Assembly: GCA_038277395.1 (NCBI GenBank)
Contig: CM076193.1
Coordinates: 94,937,583 to 95,001,582, forward strand
DNA length: 64,000 bases
Direction: 5' to 3'
From: Dryocosmus kuriphilus
Taxonomy: Eukaryota; Arthropoda; Insecta; Hymenoptera; Cynipidae
Below are positions 31,772 through 44,069 of this stretch, one piece after another; within the stretch, counting starts at the first letter, position 1; each line of letters starts with the position of its first letter. The notes beneath the pieces are model-generated. The model had not been told where the DNA came from and made no database searches. It saw only the letters and a program-made list of their open reading frames with translations. The translations under genes and the position numbers were made by a program.

Positions 31772-32950
31772 CTAACACGGAATTTTCAATTTTTCTAGTA
31801 GTGTTAAATCGGTATTATAGTGATTACAGCGTTCCTGTAAATCTTGTGGAAGTGTCTCATCCCACTCTAAATTTCTAATCCAAAGCTCTTGCATTAGCAT
31901 TTTTGGTAATATTATGATTGGATCAAACCATCCATGAGGATCAAAAACTCTAGTTATTAGAGTTAAAACCACACGTTTTGTTGCAACTTCTATGTGCTGC
32001 GTATTTACTGAAAATAGAAAGCAGTCCGATTTTGGACACCAGTGCAATCCTAGAACCCTTTTTGTTCCATTATCAACTTCTTTAAAACTTACAGTTTTAT
32101 TTTCAGATGGAACATAATTTACTCTAATTAAGCTAGAATTGTTAGCAGACCATTTGCGCAGAAGAAATCCTCCTTTTTCGAGTAACTGAGTTAGTTCTTT
32201 TTGTAAATGTAAAGCTTGTTCCAGACTATCCGAGCCAAACAGTACATCGTCAACGTAGAACTCTCGCTTTAGAATGTCACTAGCATCTGGATATTTGGTA
32301 CCTTCGTCATTAGCTAATTGTTTTAGTACTCGGTTAGCTAAGAAAGAGGCAGAAGGCGTTCCATAGGTAACAGTTAGTAACTGATAATGTGCCAACTCTC
32401 TAGAAGGTCCGCGTAGGCAAACTATACTTTAGAAATCTAAATATTTCGGATCTACCAAAATTTGGTGGAACATTTTTTTAATTCTGTTGTCATGCAATAA
32501 CGGTAATTTCGCCATCGTAGGATGACAGCTGTCAACTAATTCTGAAGTTTCGGACTGAACATAAGGAGGTCATTCAACGATTTTTCAGAGGAAGTGGGAC
32601 TAGAAGCATTGCAGGCAACTCGAAATGGAGTACTACTACTCGACTCGCGTATGAATGGATGATAAGGCAAATATGTCGGTAGACAATTGGAGACAATTTA
32701 TTTAATATCATCTGAAAGTCGACGCACTAATCGAGAGATTCATATTCGTAAAGAAATTCGTCGTATTTTTTAGCTGGATCTGTATTTCAAGCGAGCCTAC
32801 GTACTACGCTATAAAGTGTGGATAAAGCTCTATGGAAAGGTTTTCCGAGAGAATTAAGAGATCCTTCTTTCAAAGCCATTCGGACGACATATCGTCCTTC
32901 TTTCGTGCTCCAATGTGTCTGAGAAAAGTGATTCTCACAACGTTGCTCTT
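31772..32950 (-). pseudogene. BEL/Pao-like reverse transcriptase, broken
   Basis: From 32950 to 32400 fragments such as GRYVVRMALKEGSLNSLG and KMFHQILVDPKYLDFQS can be read between stops. From 32395 a clean 207-codon stretch has MAHYQLLTVTYGTPSASFL, the catalytic FYVDDVLFG box intact (YVDD, about 32255), LLEKGGFLLRKWSANN, and VLGLHWCPKSDCF leading towards RNase H, with LITRVFDPHGWFDPI and WDETLPQDLQERC. The first palm Asp lies in a damaged section and I could not place it. Confidence 0.75.
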
Positions 32951-32952
32951 CT

Positions 32953-33645
32953 TCAATGAGCATAGATTGTTGTGGAACATTTTTCTACTTCCCAAAACTG
33001 TTTAAGGTCAAAGTTTATATCTTTCAAAGTAGAGGCCTGATTAATTCTTAGTTTCAACCTAGCCTGAGGATTATTATTTGGAATGGGACCCGAAATAATC
33101 CATCCGAAAATAATGTCTTGTAACGTTATGGATCCAGGAGGTCCTTGATATAACCCTGGCAACAGAAGCGAGCTATAATAGCCAGCACCAATGACGATTT
33201 CTATTTTCTTCTGACTAAAGGGTTCAGGATCAGCTAAATGAACATCACGAAGATGATCACATGTAAAATTAATTTCTAATTGTGGAGGGCTGTAGTTCAT
33301 TCGGCGTGGCAGAGTATAGGCAGTAATCTGATACTCAATATCTTTATTGTTTACTGGCCAAACAATTAAGTCAACTCGCGCTTTAGCCACCCCAATCAGA
33401 ACTTCACCAGTCGCAGTCACCTTATTCATAACAGAGATGCGTTTAGGTCGCAAAAAATTTACCAATGATTCAGATACGAAGGTAGCATCAGAACCTTGAT
33501 CAAGAAAAGTTCTAACAATTATTTCTCGACCATTATAAGCGCGAATTTTAATTTTAGCAGTAGCTAATAAGATCGGACTACTTTTAGAGCATCGTAAACT
33601 TAAGGAAGGACTAGTAGCAGTAGCTTGTAAACATGCGTTATTCAA
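32953..33645 (-). pseudogene. BEL/Pao-like aspartic protease and linker, 230 codons open
   Basis: The protease active site appears as IVRTFLDQGSDATFVSESL (about residue 45-63), where the usual D-T/S-G of retroviral-type proteases is DQGS, characteristic of the BEL/Pao group. Downstream are VTATGEVLIGVAKARVDL and IEIVIGAGYYSSLL, then LQDIIFGWIISGPIPNN. The frame ends in KCSTTIYAH at 32953; the homologous continuation (CENHFSQTHWSTKEGRYVV) is in the next frame near 32880-32940. Confidence 0.75.
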
Positions 33646-33655
33646 ATTGACATTA

Positions 33656-34542
33656 CTAGAAGTGCTCCAACATTTCCACTATTATGAGTCTGAATATTCG
33701 AATTTTTTTGTTTACTTTATCAGTCGAAGAAGTTGAAGGTTGCTCGATGTGTAATAAGTTGTGGTGATGCTTATGACACTGAAAGCACGTAATTTTACTT
33801 TTACAATCCCGATTTCTATGATTAGATTTTAAACATTTGAAACACAGTTTATTTTCACGAGCATTCTCCCTTCTTTTACCTGCAGAATGTTTTTTGAAAG
33901 ATTTAAATTGATTCAAATAATGATTTCCTTTACAAAATAAGCATCTATTTGTAGATTCTTATTATTACCACGCGTGTTTCTTGAAAAATTATCTTTAGAT
34001 ATTTGTAAAGCTTCGAAAGTACGAATTTTTGTATCTAAAAATCTTGCAAGATCTTCGTATTTAGGATAATCGCTGCGATTTGCTAGGTGCTTTTCCCAGT
34101 CAGCTACTAAATTTTTATTCAATTTATTAACTAGTAGGTAAATTAACAAATTATCCTATTGATCACTTGGACAATTGAGATTCCTAAGAGCTATCAATGC
34201 CTCATTTGTGGTATCTCGCAAAGATCTTAAGTCCCTTAATGTGTCATTCGAAATATTCGGAAGAGAGAGAAAGGAATGTAAATAAGAAGTGATCAAAGCT
34301 CTTTCATTATTATAGCGAGTTTTCAGAGCATCCCAACCTATATGTTAATTCGCCTCAGAGTTTGTGATGTGCTTAATGATTTGTAAGGCTTCATCTGTCA
34401 ACTTCGTTTTTAAATAATATAATTTTTGAACTTTAGGTATTCTGACATTTTGATCAGCCGCGGATTCAAAAAATTCTCGAAAAGTATGCCATTCTAAATA
34501 ATCATCAGAAAACTTAGGGATCTCAATATCGGGTAGTTTCAT
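33656..34542 (-). pseudogene. BEL/Pao-like gag with zinc knuckles, broken
   Basis: Starting with MKLPDIEIPKFSDDYLEWHT and FREFFESAADQN (34542), the frame continues to IIKHI before a stop; a second piece (34149-33913) has LIYLLVNKLNKNLVADWEKH and LARFLDTKIRTFEAL; the third (33916-33656) has the knuckle-like NKLCFKCLKSNHRNRDCKSK (CX2CX4HX4C) and CFQCHKHHHNLLH. Each fits BEL/Pao gag in order. The stops between the pieces mark decay. Confidence 0.75.
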
Positions 34543-34970
34543 GTCTTACTCATGATAAACTGTTTGAGAACTATTTAAATTGGAAACGTTAGCTGTCGCA
34601 TGATTAGCATTTAAATTCTCAACGCTCTCTTGTGCTAGTCCAAACATGATCTCATTAAAAAAATCGAGAGCTTTGAAAAATTCCCTTTCGCCGTCAAAGA
34701 ATTCTGGATTTACAAAGTATACTATTTTCGACTTATCTGCTTTAAGTGCTGAAATCCGTATCTCATTCTGCTCACATTTTTCCTACGTCTCTAGTAGCAT
34801 CTCCTTTCTTCCTTCTGCGACGGCTAATGATGCTCCTGCTGCATCAATTTCTTGAAAAGAGGGAACTGATCTCTTTATTTTTTCGAAGAAGACACCTTTT
34901 TGTTCAATTAAGGTTTCCATTTTTTACGAGATGTCAATTTCGCGTACTTGAATTAACGGAGAAGTAAATC

Positions 34971-36015
34971 TCTCGAAACTAGTTCACGAAAGTGAACGTA
35001 ATGTTATTTAAAGATTGAACTTGTTCACGAGAGTGACCAAAGTTCCACTTTGACTGTCAAATCAAATTTAAATTCTGCTAGTACGTGTTTACGAAAGTAG
35101 AATGAAAAGACTAAAAGATAGAGAGAGAGAGAGAGAAAACTAATGCGTTAGGTACAGGTAGGATCTGTGTGGAGCGAGAATCATGATAATAGCAGATAAG
35201 AGTTCACTAAACATGAAGCACTTCTCAGCTGTTTAAGTAAATCAATATTAGAAAGAGACAGCTTTCATCAAATGAGAGATTTTTATTTTGTTACAATCCA
35301 GTTAAATCCAGTTCGTAATGTCGTTGAAGTGGTGAAAGGGGAAGAATGATTTGAACCTTTGTCACTGATTTCCACGCATGCGTCTTGTAAACTTGTGCAC
35401 AATTTCATAAAAGTTAATGTAAAGTTTTGGCAGCAACTTCAAGTTCAGGGTTCACTCATTTTTGCCTACCGTAAAGAGTCTTCACGGTTCACCAGAACTA
35501 ACGAAATTCTTCACATCCTCAATGACGACAGCCATCGAAAATTCAAATTTCGCAGTTCTTTTCTTTGAACAAGTCACTCACAAAATTATTAATATTTGTG
35601 AGTTTTTAACCACAATTAATGCGGCTCGAAGGAACATGTTTAGAGCGGACTGTAATTTTGTTCAGTTTTTAATTCTTGTCGGAATAGCTTGCGATTAAAA
35701 TAACTTAGATGGTGAAGGCGGAGTCACTGAGAAGACATACATTTTCACTTAAATGCATTTATTGAAATAAATTAATCAATAATTACGGCTTACTGCTTTT
35801 TACACTAATGTTTTAAAGTATTTATTGTCGAGGTGAAAATTAGTTCGATAATTGCAAGTTTTGATTACCGGCTCCGCTCACAAGACGCTATCGCTTCTCT
35901 CTCCCGAATCGTACTGACTATATTGCCGTTTTCCGCCGATCGATATTTGAGTAGAAATTATACGAAACACCTATTCGTCACTTAATGAGAAAAGCGTGAG
36001 TTAAATTTTCGTTGG
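34971..36015. other. probable 5' leader of the BEL/Pao-like element plus unassigned DNA
   Basis: There is no coding sequence. It includes a (GA)n microsatellite at about 35117-35137 and short palindromes (AGTTCACGAAAGTGAACG at 34980, GTTCACGAGAGTGACC at 35020). Because the other end of the element is truncated there is no second LTR to compare, so an LTR cannot be delimited. Confidence 0.35.
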
Positions 36016-36633
36016 TGTGAACACTCATTTACCCGAAACCGCCACGCATCTCTATCCTGTGCATCTTCTATCCAGTTTAAGTAATCACGTCCTAGCTCTT
36101 TTAGATCGTCCCTTACGTTTTTTTCCCATCCTGTTTCTCGGTCTACCTAGAGCTCTCTTGCTATGTTTCGTTGCCCATGCTTGCTACATGTCCCGCCCAT
36201 CTTAATTTATGCACTGTCATTTCTTTATGAATATTTGGTCACCCGTACAGAGCATGCAGCTCGTCATTATGCAGTTTTCTCCTGTCACCAGTCTCTTCAT
36301 CCCTTTTTGGGCCATAGCTTTTTCTAAGTACTTTATTTTTGAATACCCTAAACCTGTTCTCTTCTCCTTTCGTCACCGCCCACGTTTCGGACCCGTACAT
36401 GATGACCGGCATTATTATAGTTTTGTAAATTCTTACTTTGATGTTTCTAGATAGCTACCGCGATTTTAGTAATGTATTTGTGTTGCATAGTAGCACCCAT
36501 TGCCAGCGTGCTGCCGCCTATTGATTTTCTCTTTAATGTTATTGTTCTTAGTTATCATACCCCCAAGGTATTAAAACTCGTTATCCCTTTCGAATTTCAT
36601 ATTCCCGGCCATTAGATCCACCACTTCATTACT

Positions 36634-37755
36634 TTATTCTGATCTGTCGATGATCAAATATTTTGTTTTCGATTCGCTTACTTCTAAACCTATTATCTTG
36701 GCTTTTATGATCAAGATTTCTGCACTTCTAGCTACAGTTTCTTTATCATCCACGGGTAAGTCGAGATCATCCGCATATCCCAGAATTTGTATTATCCCAT
36801 TTAGGGTAGCACCAGCCGGATTCGCTTGTACCTGTCTGACCACGTATACTAAAACTAAACTGAAAAGGATGGACGAAAGCGCATCGCCCTCTTTCAGGCC
36901 GTCGCGAATCGAAAACTCTTTAGATAAATTTCAGTTAGCACGTATTCTACCCCTACTGCCGCTTAAGCAAACCTTGATAAGTCTAACCAATTTCCTTGGT
37001 ACACCCAAGAACTCTAGAATCCAGTACATTCGTGCGCGTATAATAGAGTCGTAAGCTTTTTTGAAGTCGATAAATAGCTGATGCATTGCTTCATTAAATT
37101 CCTATTTCTTTTCTATCAGTTGTCTAATTGTAAACATTTGATCGCTTGTAGACCGGTTTCGGCGGAATCCACACAGGTAATCCCCAACGATTTCCTCATC
37201 ATAAGGGGTTAGTCTACTCAAGATTACATAGAACCGGATCTTATAACACAAAGGCACAATTGAAATTCCCCGATAACTGTTACAGTTCGTTTTATCGCCT
37301 TTTTTAAAAATAGGTACAATAATAGAAGTATTCCATTCCTCCGGTATGCGTTGTGTTTTCCAAATTGCGCGTATTGATTTACAGATTTGCCTTGTGAGGC
37401 AGGGGCCCCCATTTTTTATTATTTCTGAAGGTAGGTCGTCGATGCTCGCGGCTTTGTTATTTTTCAACTTCTTTATGGCCACTAGAATTTCTTTATCAGT
37501 AGGCTCGTCAATTATTAGATCAGCAGTGCGGATTTCACCGAGATTATCTTCAACGGGGGCTTCGCGTACGTTCAGTAGCTTATCGAAATAGTTTTTCCAT
37601 AAATTTAGTCTCTCTGTCGCGTCGGCTACTAAATTGCCATTTTCGTCCCTCATTACTTCAGTTCTACTTTGAAAGCCTTTCCTTATGAGATTGATTCCCC
37701 TGTACATCTCACGTGGATTATTTTGTTTATTATTAGTTTCTATTGCTAGAATCAT
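36634..37755 (-). pseudogene. RTE-like RT domain, copy 2
   Basis: A 217-codon open segment (37755-37102) has NLIRKGFQSRTEVMRDENGN, LKNNKAASIDDLPSEIIKNG, IIVPIFKKGDKTNCNSYRGI and GFRRNRSTSDQMFTIRQL, i.e. the start of the RT domain. The middle (DFKKAYDSIIRARMYW region, 37050-36840) is frameshifted. The last segment (36843-36634) retains the catalytic box GYADDLDLP (YADD intact) and VSESKTKYLIIDRSE. Compared with copy 1 it keeps YADD but not a continuous frame. Confidence 0.75.
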
Positions 37756-38107
37756 ACTCTTTTCCCACTTCCTTTTCTTGGATCTGTAAAGCCTAATTGT
37801 ACTTTTACTAATCTCGAGGTACTTCTTATGTGTTTGATCGCACTTATTTTGTAAACTAATTAGATTGGCCTTTCTTCGCTTTTTTAACCAAAGTTTGCAC
37901 TCTTCGTCAAGCGACGGTTTGCTTTTGGTTGCTTTCTTTATACCTATAGTACGTTTCGCGGCTGCCTTGATCGCCTTTTTATATTCTCCAACGGGGTTTC
38001 CGGGTCCTCCGCATAGTTATTATCGTCTCTTTGTTGTTGAATAGCATCGAAACTATTAGAAATCTCTATTTGATAATTTACTGTTTCTGTTGGTGTTTTA
38101 AACTTAT

Positions 38108-38900
38108 CTATGTTGAAGCGAACTGTTGGCTCTCAGCGGCTAGTTTTTGTTTACTTAACGCTAGTCTAGACCTAAGTTTCACTATGACGAGCAAGTGTGC
38201 TGAGTTTAAATCCGCTCCTCTGTACGATCTTACATCGAGAATGCTTGTATGACGTCTTCTGTCAATTAAAACGTGATCAATCTGATTGTGAATGATACCA
38301 TCTGGCGATGTACAAGTAGCCTCATGTATATTTGTGTGCTTGAAATATGTGCTTCTGACAACGAGGTTCTTTGAAGCTGCAAAGTTTATTACTCTAGTTT
38401 CATTATCATTACTGGCGTCATGCAAGCTTTCTGACCTTATTGTAGGCCTATACATCGGTTCTTTTCCAATTTTCGTGTCAAAATCTCTCCAATACGATTT
38501 TTGCGTCAAACGTCGAGAACTTGTCAAAAACTTGTTCGATTGTTTCGTAAAATAGATCTTTAGTATCTTCATCTTTCTCCTCTGTGGGAAAGTGCACGTT
38601 GATTAGCACGTGTTTGCAGAAATTACCCTTTAGTACAATATATGATAACCGGTCGTTAATAAATTGTATATCGATAACCGCTTGCGTCAATCGTTTATCA
38701 ATAAGAAAACCGGTCCCCAGTTTGCGCCCTTTAGCTCCCCGAAGAAAAAGGTGCAAATATTCTTAAAAATCGATTCGCACTCGCCTGGCCAACACGTTTC
38801 TTGAAGTGCTATTATGTCGATACCATATCTCTTTGCTATCTCAATGAGTTCGCCAAATCCGCCAGTATTTAGGCTACGAGCGTTCAGAGTTCCCGTCTTT
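38108..38900 (-). pseudogene. RTE-like APE endonuclease, copy 2
   Basis: The frame 38756-38478 has GAKGRKLGTGFLIDKRL, LSYIVLKGNFCKHVLINVHF and the FPTEEKDEDTKDLF loop; 38572-38108 continues with TRVINFAASKNLVVRSTYF, HEATCTSPDGIIHNQIDHV and YRGADLNSAHLLVIV. In active APE endonucleases the last motif is S-D-H; here it reads SAH, so the Asp is lost. Upstream, GIDIIALQETCWPGECES-like sequence at about 38800 carries the Glu motif. The segments are separated by a frameshift near 38500. Confidence 0.7.
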
Positions 38901-39490
38901 AAATTTTGTATTCTACTTGTTTAATTTTAGGAGCTATCCATGATAGTTTCAAGAAACTCCGCACGTTAGAGATTCTGTTCCGATCGCAGGTGAGTCCACC
39001 GTCCCAGGAGTGATAACCCTCATACCTCCCAAGGTCTAATTATGGAGGCTTTCCGACTTTGACAAGGACCGCGTCAACTTTTCATCAGACACATTACGGT
39101 TACATCCTAGTATCCTGACGTCCGCCTGCAAGGCAGTACGCTACACTGGCATCAGTACCACGTTGACCCTACAGGCGAATAATTTCACACACCCCTTTCA
39201 GGCAGTGTCATCGTTGCGGTGGCCAATGGGGCAGCAGGGTCTTTTCCTCGCAAGATTTTTGGTTTTGTTTCGGGTAATGTTTCTAGGTGGATACACGACG
39301 CGCCACGGCCCGACAGAACCCACCTATTGCGTGTGGACGCGAAAGGGTGAGTTCTCCCAAACCATGGCTGTCATGTATTTTCTACCAGGTAGGCTCACCA
39401 CACCCACGGCTGGTTCCTATCGGCTCTCCGCGACTGCTTATTCTTGTATTCGCAGTTAACCTCAGGAGCCGCTCCTCTATCCGCAACCTG

Positions 39491-40199
39491 ACGACGTGCT
39501 ACGTAGTGGTTAAGAAAATATAATTATATTTATATCAATTAATTGTAAAAGTTATAAAATTATTTTCTTATAGTTACAAATTATTATGATTTGTAGTCGC
39601 GATCTTATTTTATGTTCATTGAAAAAAGTATTCAAATGAATTTCAGTGAAGAAAATAAGTAAACAGTGAGATGCTGCAGTTTCGCACCCTCACAAAAATT
39701 AAATTCTAAGTTTAAAGTTTAACGTAAGGACGAAATATTTGACGCTTCGCGCAGAATCGGCACTCCGTGATCTACTTATATATTAATTTAAGAAATATTA
39801 GTAAATTTTGGCTTCGCATTTCATTTTTTTTTTTATGGCGATTTTTGAGGATTATATTGCGGTCTTGAGTTGGGAAACTCGAGAACACTGTCTTTTCGTC
39901 GAGTCGTCGATTAAGGTCAGCTGTCACCTCCTTTTCAGTGAGGCTTCTACAGTTCAGGGACCTTCGTCTACTTCCTTCAGATTACTCGGGTTACTTCAGG
40001 TTACTTCAGGTTCAGCGGGATTGTACCACCGATAGCCCTAGATCCAAGGCGAGTTTCAGGTGCGAGCGTACTAAGGAAAATTACCTCAAGATTACACGTG
40101 ATAATTTAATTTTGGAATATATCACTAAGGGTTGTCCTTTATTTTAAAATTTAAGAAAATGCCTAGGGCGAAATGACCCTAAAATCCGACTTCGGATAG
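39491..40199. other. no gene recognised
   Basis: AT-rich at 39510-39820. A short direct repeat (TTACTCGGGTTACTTCAGGTTACTTCAGG) surrounds 39985-40010. At 40165-40190 is the motif GGGCGAAATGACCCTAAAAT, which also occurs, in the same orientation, just outside the other end of the next element (52452-52470). Confidence 0.4.
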
Positions 40200-40202
40200 G
40201 GA

Positions 40203-40562
40203 TTAGACTGGGGCGAAAAACCAACCTTGTGCGTCCAGGAAACGCCTGGATGCGGAAAAGTGGTCCAGTCCAATCCAAAACTCAGCGCACTTTGAAATTT
40301 TGAAAACGGATAATATCTTCAGTCTGTTCTTTGAGGGTGAAATCTCGAAATTTCACTAAAAAACACTAAAATTTAAGGTTTTGCAAAAATGGGCTTAACA
40401 TCGATACCGATGCCTTCCAAGGTTGAATTTACGATGAAAAGTCATCAGAGGGTACTTAGAGGTCCGTACCAAGTCGCCAAAGTCATCCCATGCCAATCCT
40501 GATGGAGGGAGAAATGGCTCAAAATTGCGTATTTTCGAGTAAAACGCTTAAATACTTGTGCG
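40203..40562 (+). repeat. left TIR of the outer nested element, ~360 bp
   Basis: Mirrors 52055-52417: shared blocks include ACTCAGCGCACTTTGAAATT, CACTAAAAAACACTAAAATT, CCAAAGTCATCCCATGCCAA and CGAGTAAAACGCTTAAATAC. Differences are scattered, so the insertion is older than Transib. Beyond 40562 lie a C tract (40626-40642) and a possible 5' UTR of the transposase-like gene, up to 40820. Confidence 0.85.
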
Positions 40563-40817
40563 GTCCCTGGGTCATGTCTGTCTACGAGCACACGAGCGTC
40601 TGTGCCACCTCTACACTGAAGCTGGACCCCCCCCCCCCCCCCAGGTCTCCTTCTCCCCTCCCCCTCACTCTCCCTCTGGTCGAGCGTTGTCGACACTTTT
40701 CAGAACCTGTCAATGGCTCGTACTGTCGGCTCACGCCTAATGTTCGTTCACTCGCAGGTGCTAGTCGACGTTGTCCTTATAGTTTCTCCTTATTGTCTCG
40801 TCGTTGGTTCTGTTGGT

Positions 40818-40854
<37 letters not shown>

Positions 40855-41128
40855 GAGGAGGCGGAAATCCTTTTAACGGACTAAGTGTGGGACTCGGCCT
40901 GAAAAATGCGGCCCCTACCCACTAAAACCACCTCCTCCCCTCGCCAGACAGTGGCCCCGGAACCGCTTTCGCATTACTTCAGGCTCACTGCCTATAGGCG
41001 CACTACGCCCGACTTCGACGTCCTCCTTTTATTTCCCCCATTATCAATTGAACGCATCGTCCTCAGCAGCAAGACATTCGTCTGAACTCAGGCTCGTCGG
41101 CCTTCGACAATTGACAGAGGAGACCTTC

Positions 41129-43960
41129 TCAGCCCTGTGGCTCTCTAGCCTCCTCTCTCTTCTTGGTACGGAGTATCGGCTCAACATACCTCTCTATTAC
41201 GTTCCACTGCCTCTGTCGTTCTAGCATTAGGGACACTATGCTCTCCGACGTAAGGCTAGCACCCAGCTCTACTTGTGCAGCCTCCCTGGCTTCCGTCCAG
41301 CGGATGCAGTGGAAAAACATGTGCTCCGCGTTGTCCTCAATATCCTCTAAACAGTAAGCGCAGTACGGACTACTGTCTTTCCTGCACTTGTATAGGTATG
41401 CACAAAACATACCGTGTCCCGTGAGCATCTGCGTGAGGAAGTATGTCACGTCCCCATGCTTCCTGCTAACCCACTGATTGACATCCTTGAGGAGGGAATA
41501 CTTCCACCTGCCTTTTGTCTCACTGGCCCAGCGCTGCTGCCACTCCAAGAGCACTCTGTGTCTCTGCTCGCTTTGGATCTGCGCAATTGGCGTTTCCTCC
41601 TTCTTTTTCCTTTCATAGACCCTCTTCCGTTCTTGTGCAAGTAGGTCTATAGGAATAATACCTGCTATGACAAGCACGGCTGCCTTCGATACTGTACGAT
41701 ACGCAGACGTGATGCGCAGAGCACACTTCCTCTGTACTGAGGCCATTCTTCCGCAGTATTTATCGTATTTTTCAGAGCATCTGCCCATACCTCTGCCCCG
41801 TGTAATAATACGGAGTGGAGAACACTCATCAAGGTTTTCCGCTTGCCTTCTTTAGGCCCGTTGACATTGGGCATGAGCCTTGCTAGGGCCGATGCCAGCC
41901 CGCCCGCTTTATCAGCAGCTCCCCTGATTTGCGGCCAATGCGATAGTTTCCTATCGATTGTCTCTCCTAGGTATTTCAGAGCCGCATTGGCTGAAATAAA
42001 TTCTCCAGCGACACAGATCTGCAGAGAAGGATCAAAGCGCTTCTGCCTTGTAAAAATATCTGCCTCCGTTTTACTAGCTGCCAGCTCCAATCCATGTTCA
42101 TCCAGCCAATTTTTGACCAGTCCAATCACATGGCTAGCCCTCCACTGCGCTTGCTCATTGTCTCTGGCCTTAATTACTGCCGCGATGTCATCGGCAAAAC
42201 CAACCAGTTTGGCCCACTCTGGTAGCACGATACGTAGTACGCCGTCGTACATCGTGTTCCATAGGTCCGGGCCAAGGGCCGAAACCCTGAGCTACGCCCG
42301 CCGTGACTGCCCTACGTTTCTGTCCCTCCGTTGTCTCGTACATAAGTTCCCTATCACTCAGATAGTCACTCAGTACTCTCCTGAGATACGCCGGCACCTG
42401 GAACTGGTGTTCGAGTGCTCCCAAGATATCCTCCCACCTTGCTGTGTTGAAGGCATTCCGCACGTCAAGAGTAATCAGGACGCAGGCATTCCGCGTTCTA
42501 TGATTACCCCCTCACGAGTTGCGCGCCGTTTCAACCACATCCAGGATGGCTCCAACTGTCGAACGTCCGGTACGAAAGCCATGTTGGTTCTCCGCCAGTC
42601 CTCCCGCTTTATCAACAGCCGCACGTAGTCTCTGTCTGAGCAGCTTCTCGCAGACTTTGCCAAGATTGTCGAGCATACAGAGTAGTCTATAGGACGACGG
42701 GGTTATAGGCATACCCTTCCCTTTGTCCAGAAGAACCAATCTCTGCACCTTCCACCTCCTGCCAAAGACACCCGCTGCAAGACATGCATTATACGTGTTC
42801 AGCAGCAAGAGAGGGCGTTCCTTCGCGACGATCTTCATTACCTCCGCAGGTATTCCATCTGGCCCCGCTGCTTTGCGGTCTCCCAATGAGTAGGTCGCGG
42901 TCCGTAGTTCTTCCACACTGAAGGCAGGGATATCCTCCTGCCTGACCACTATCCTAGAGGTTACTCTGTCTGGGTGTTCTGAAAAGAGGGCCGTCACAAT
43001 TGCTTCCATTGTCGCTGGATCACGCGGTGCTTCCGGTGTTAGGCCAGCGATTCTTTTAGTCACTATGCGGTACCCAAGCCCCCATGTATCATGGTCGATT
43101 TCCCTGCAAAGGGCCGCCCAACAACTGATCTTGCTAGTTTTTATAGCCTTTCTCAGTTGCTTTTTGGCTACCAGATAGATCTCTGCGGCTGATGCAGCAC
43201 TTGCTGTTCCTCTTCTTCGCTGCGCTCTCCTACGCAGGAACAGAGCCTTACGGCGGAGCTGTGCGATTTCTTCAGACCACCAGTACGCTGGTCTCCTGTG
43301 GAATTTCCTACCTCGCTTCGGCATCGCTGCATCGCAGGCCCTGGTGATATGCTGCGTCAACTTGCCAATGAGATCTTCCGCCTGCTTCGCCGAGCCTACC
43401 ACAGAATCCTCCAGTCCAACGTCCGACATCTCAGTTCTCGTCAAATAATTCAACAGGGCTGTATCGTCCAGCCTCGCAACGTTCCAGCCACGCGATGTTG
43501 GAGCTGATCGAGCAGCTAGAGAACTGTTCTTATTAGGCCTCGTTCCAATCTTGTACCGGATGTACTGGTGATCGCTGCCAGTAAACTCCTCGAGAACTTT
43601 CCACTCTTGTACTAAAGAAACCAAGTCCGAGGAGGCAACGGTCACATCTATTATAGTGCCTCTACAGCCAGCCCGCCTGAATGTTGGAACCCCTCCTGTA
43701 TTGAGCACAGAAAAGTCGAGCCTGGCCACCATTTCTGTCACAGCAGTGCCCCTGCTGCAAGACCAGTCCATCCCCCACTCGAGAGACTTAGCGTTGAAGT
43801 CGCCAGCCACGACCACATGTCCCTCCATGTCGCGTATACTGTCCTCCAAACCTTCGAGCTTCCTTCTATACTCATCGATGCCCTCGTTCGGAGACAGATA
43901 TACGCTCACGTATGTGACAATGCCACTCCTGACCCAAACAAAGTCATCCCCTTGACCCAT
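41129..43960 (-). pseudogene. R1-like ORF2 (endonuclease, RT, C-terminal finger), broken
   Basis: The largest open piece (43960-42512, 482 codons) holds endonuclease motifs VVVAGDFNAKSLEWG and FTGSDHQYIRYKIG (SDH intact), the linker, and RT start LGDRKAAGPDGIPAEVMKIV, LLDKGKGMPITPSSYRLLC and NQHGFRTGRSTVGAILD. A frameshift near 42500 follows; next RNAFNTARWEDILGALEHQF and GVAQGFGPW (42463-42250), another shift, then the catalytic box LVGFADDIAAVIKARDN (FADD intact, about 42190) and LKYLGETIDRKLSHWPQI. The end (41788-41129) has LLAQERKRVYERKK, VLLEWQQRWASETKG and the zinc-finger-like PYCAYCLEDIEDNAEHMFFH. The N-terminus continues at 44069-43970 and, beyond the insertion, at 48035-47978. All catalytic motifs are present but at least two frameshifts split the gene. 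Confidence 0.85.
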
Positions 43961-44069
43961 TTCCGATATCGGGAATTCGAGAGAGCATTTCTTACCCAGA
44001 TCGCCGCAGTACCCAGGTTATCCGGGTACCAGCATCGGCCAGACATATCACTGTACTGCTCCGAGATAA

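Larger units (their letters stand above)
30400..34970 (-). mobile_element. BEL/Pao-like LTR retrotransposon, decayed and 3'-truncated
   Basis: Minus-strand order from 34970: gag, CCHC region, aspartic protease, RT, RNase H, integrase N-terminal half. The protease (FLDQGSDATFV) and RT style (YGTPSASFLANRVL, FYVDDVLFG) are typical of the BEL/Pao group. The integrase stops at about 30412 before its catalytic Glu, so the 3' LTR side is missing. No LTR pair was found. Stop codons and frameshifts occur between every domain. Confidence 0.8.
36016..39490 (-). mobile_element. RTE-like LINE, copy 2 (minus strand), decayed
   Basis: Same family as copy 1 but inverted: leader at 38940-39490, endonuclease 38900-38108, RT 37755-36634, C-terminal region to about 36016. 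It is slightly shorter at the 3' end (it stops at GCGGTTTCGGGTAAATGAG where copy 1 continues for ~45 bp). The two copies form a pair of inverted arms about 2.9-3.5 kb long around a ~6.4-kb centre. Confidence 0.8.

Noticed and set aside
34971..36015. LTR of the BEL/Pao-like element
   Set aside because: No second copy exists to compare, and no clear TG...CA ends were found.
41843..42628. 261-codon plus-strand frame
   Set aside because: It is antisense to the R1-like ORF2, which carries the RT motifs.
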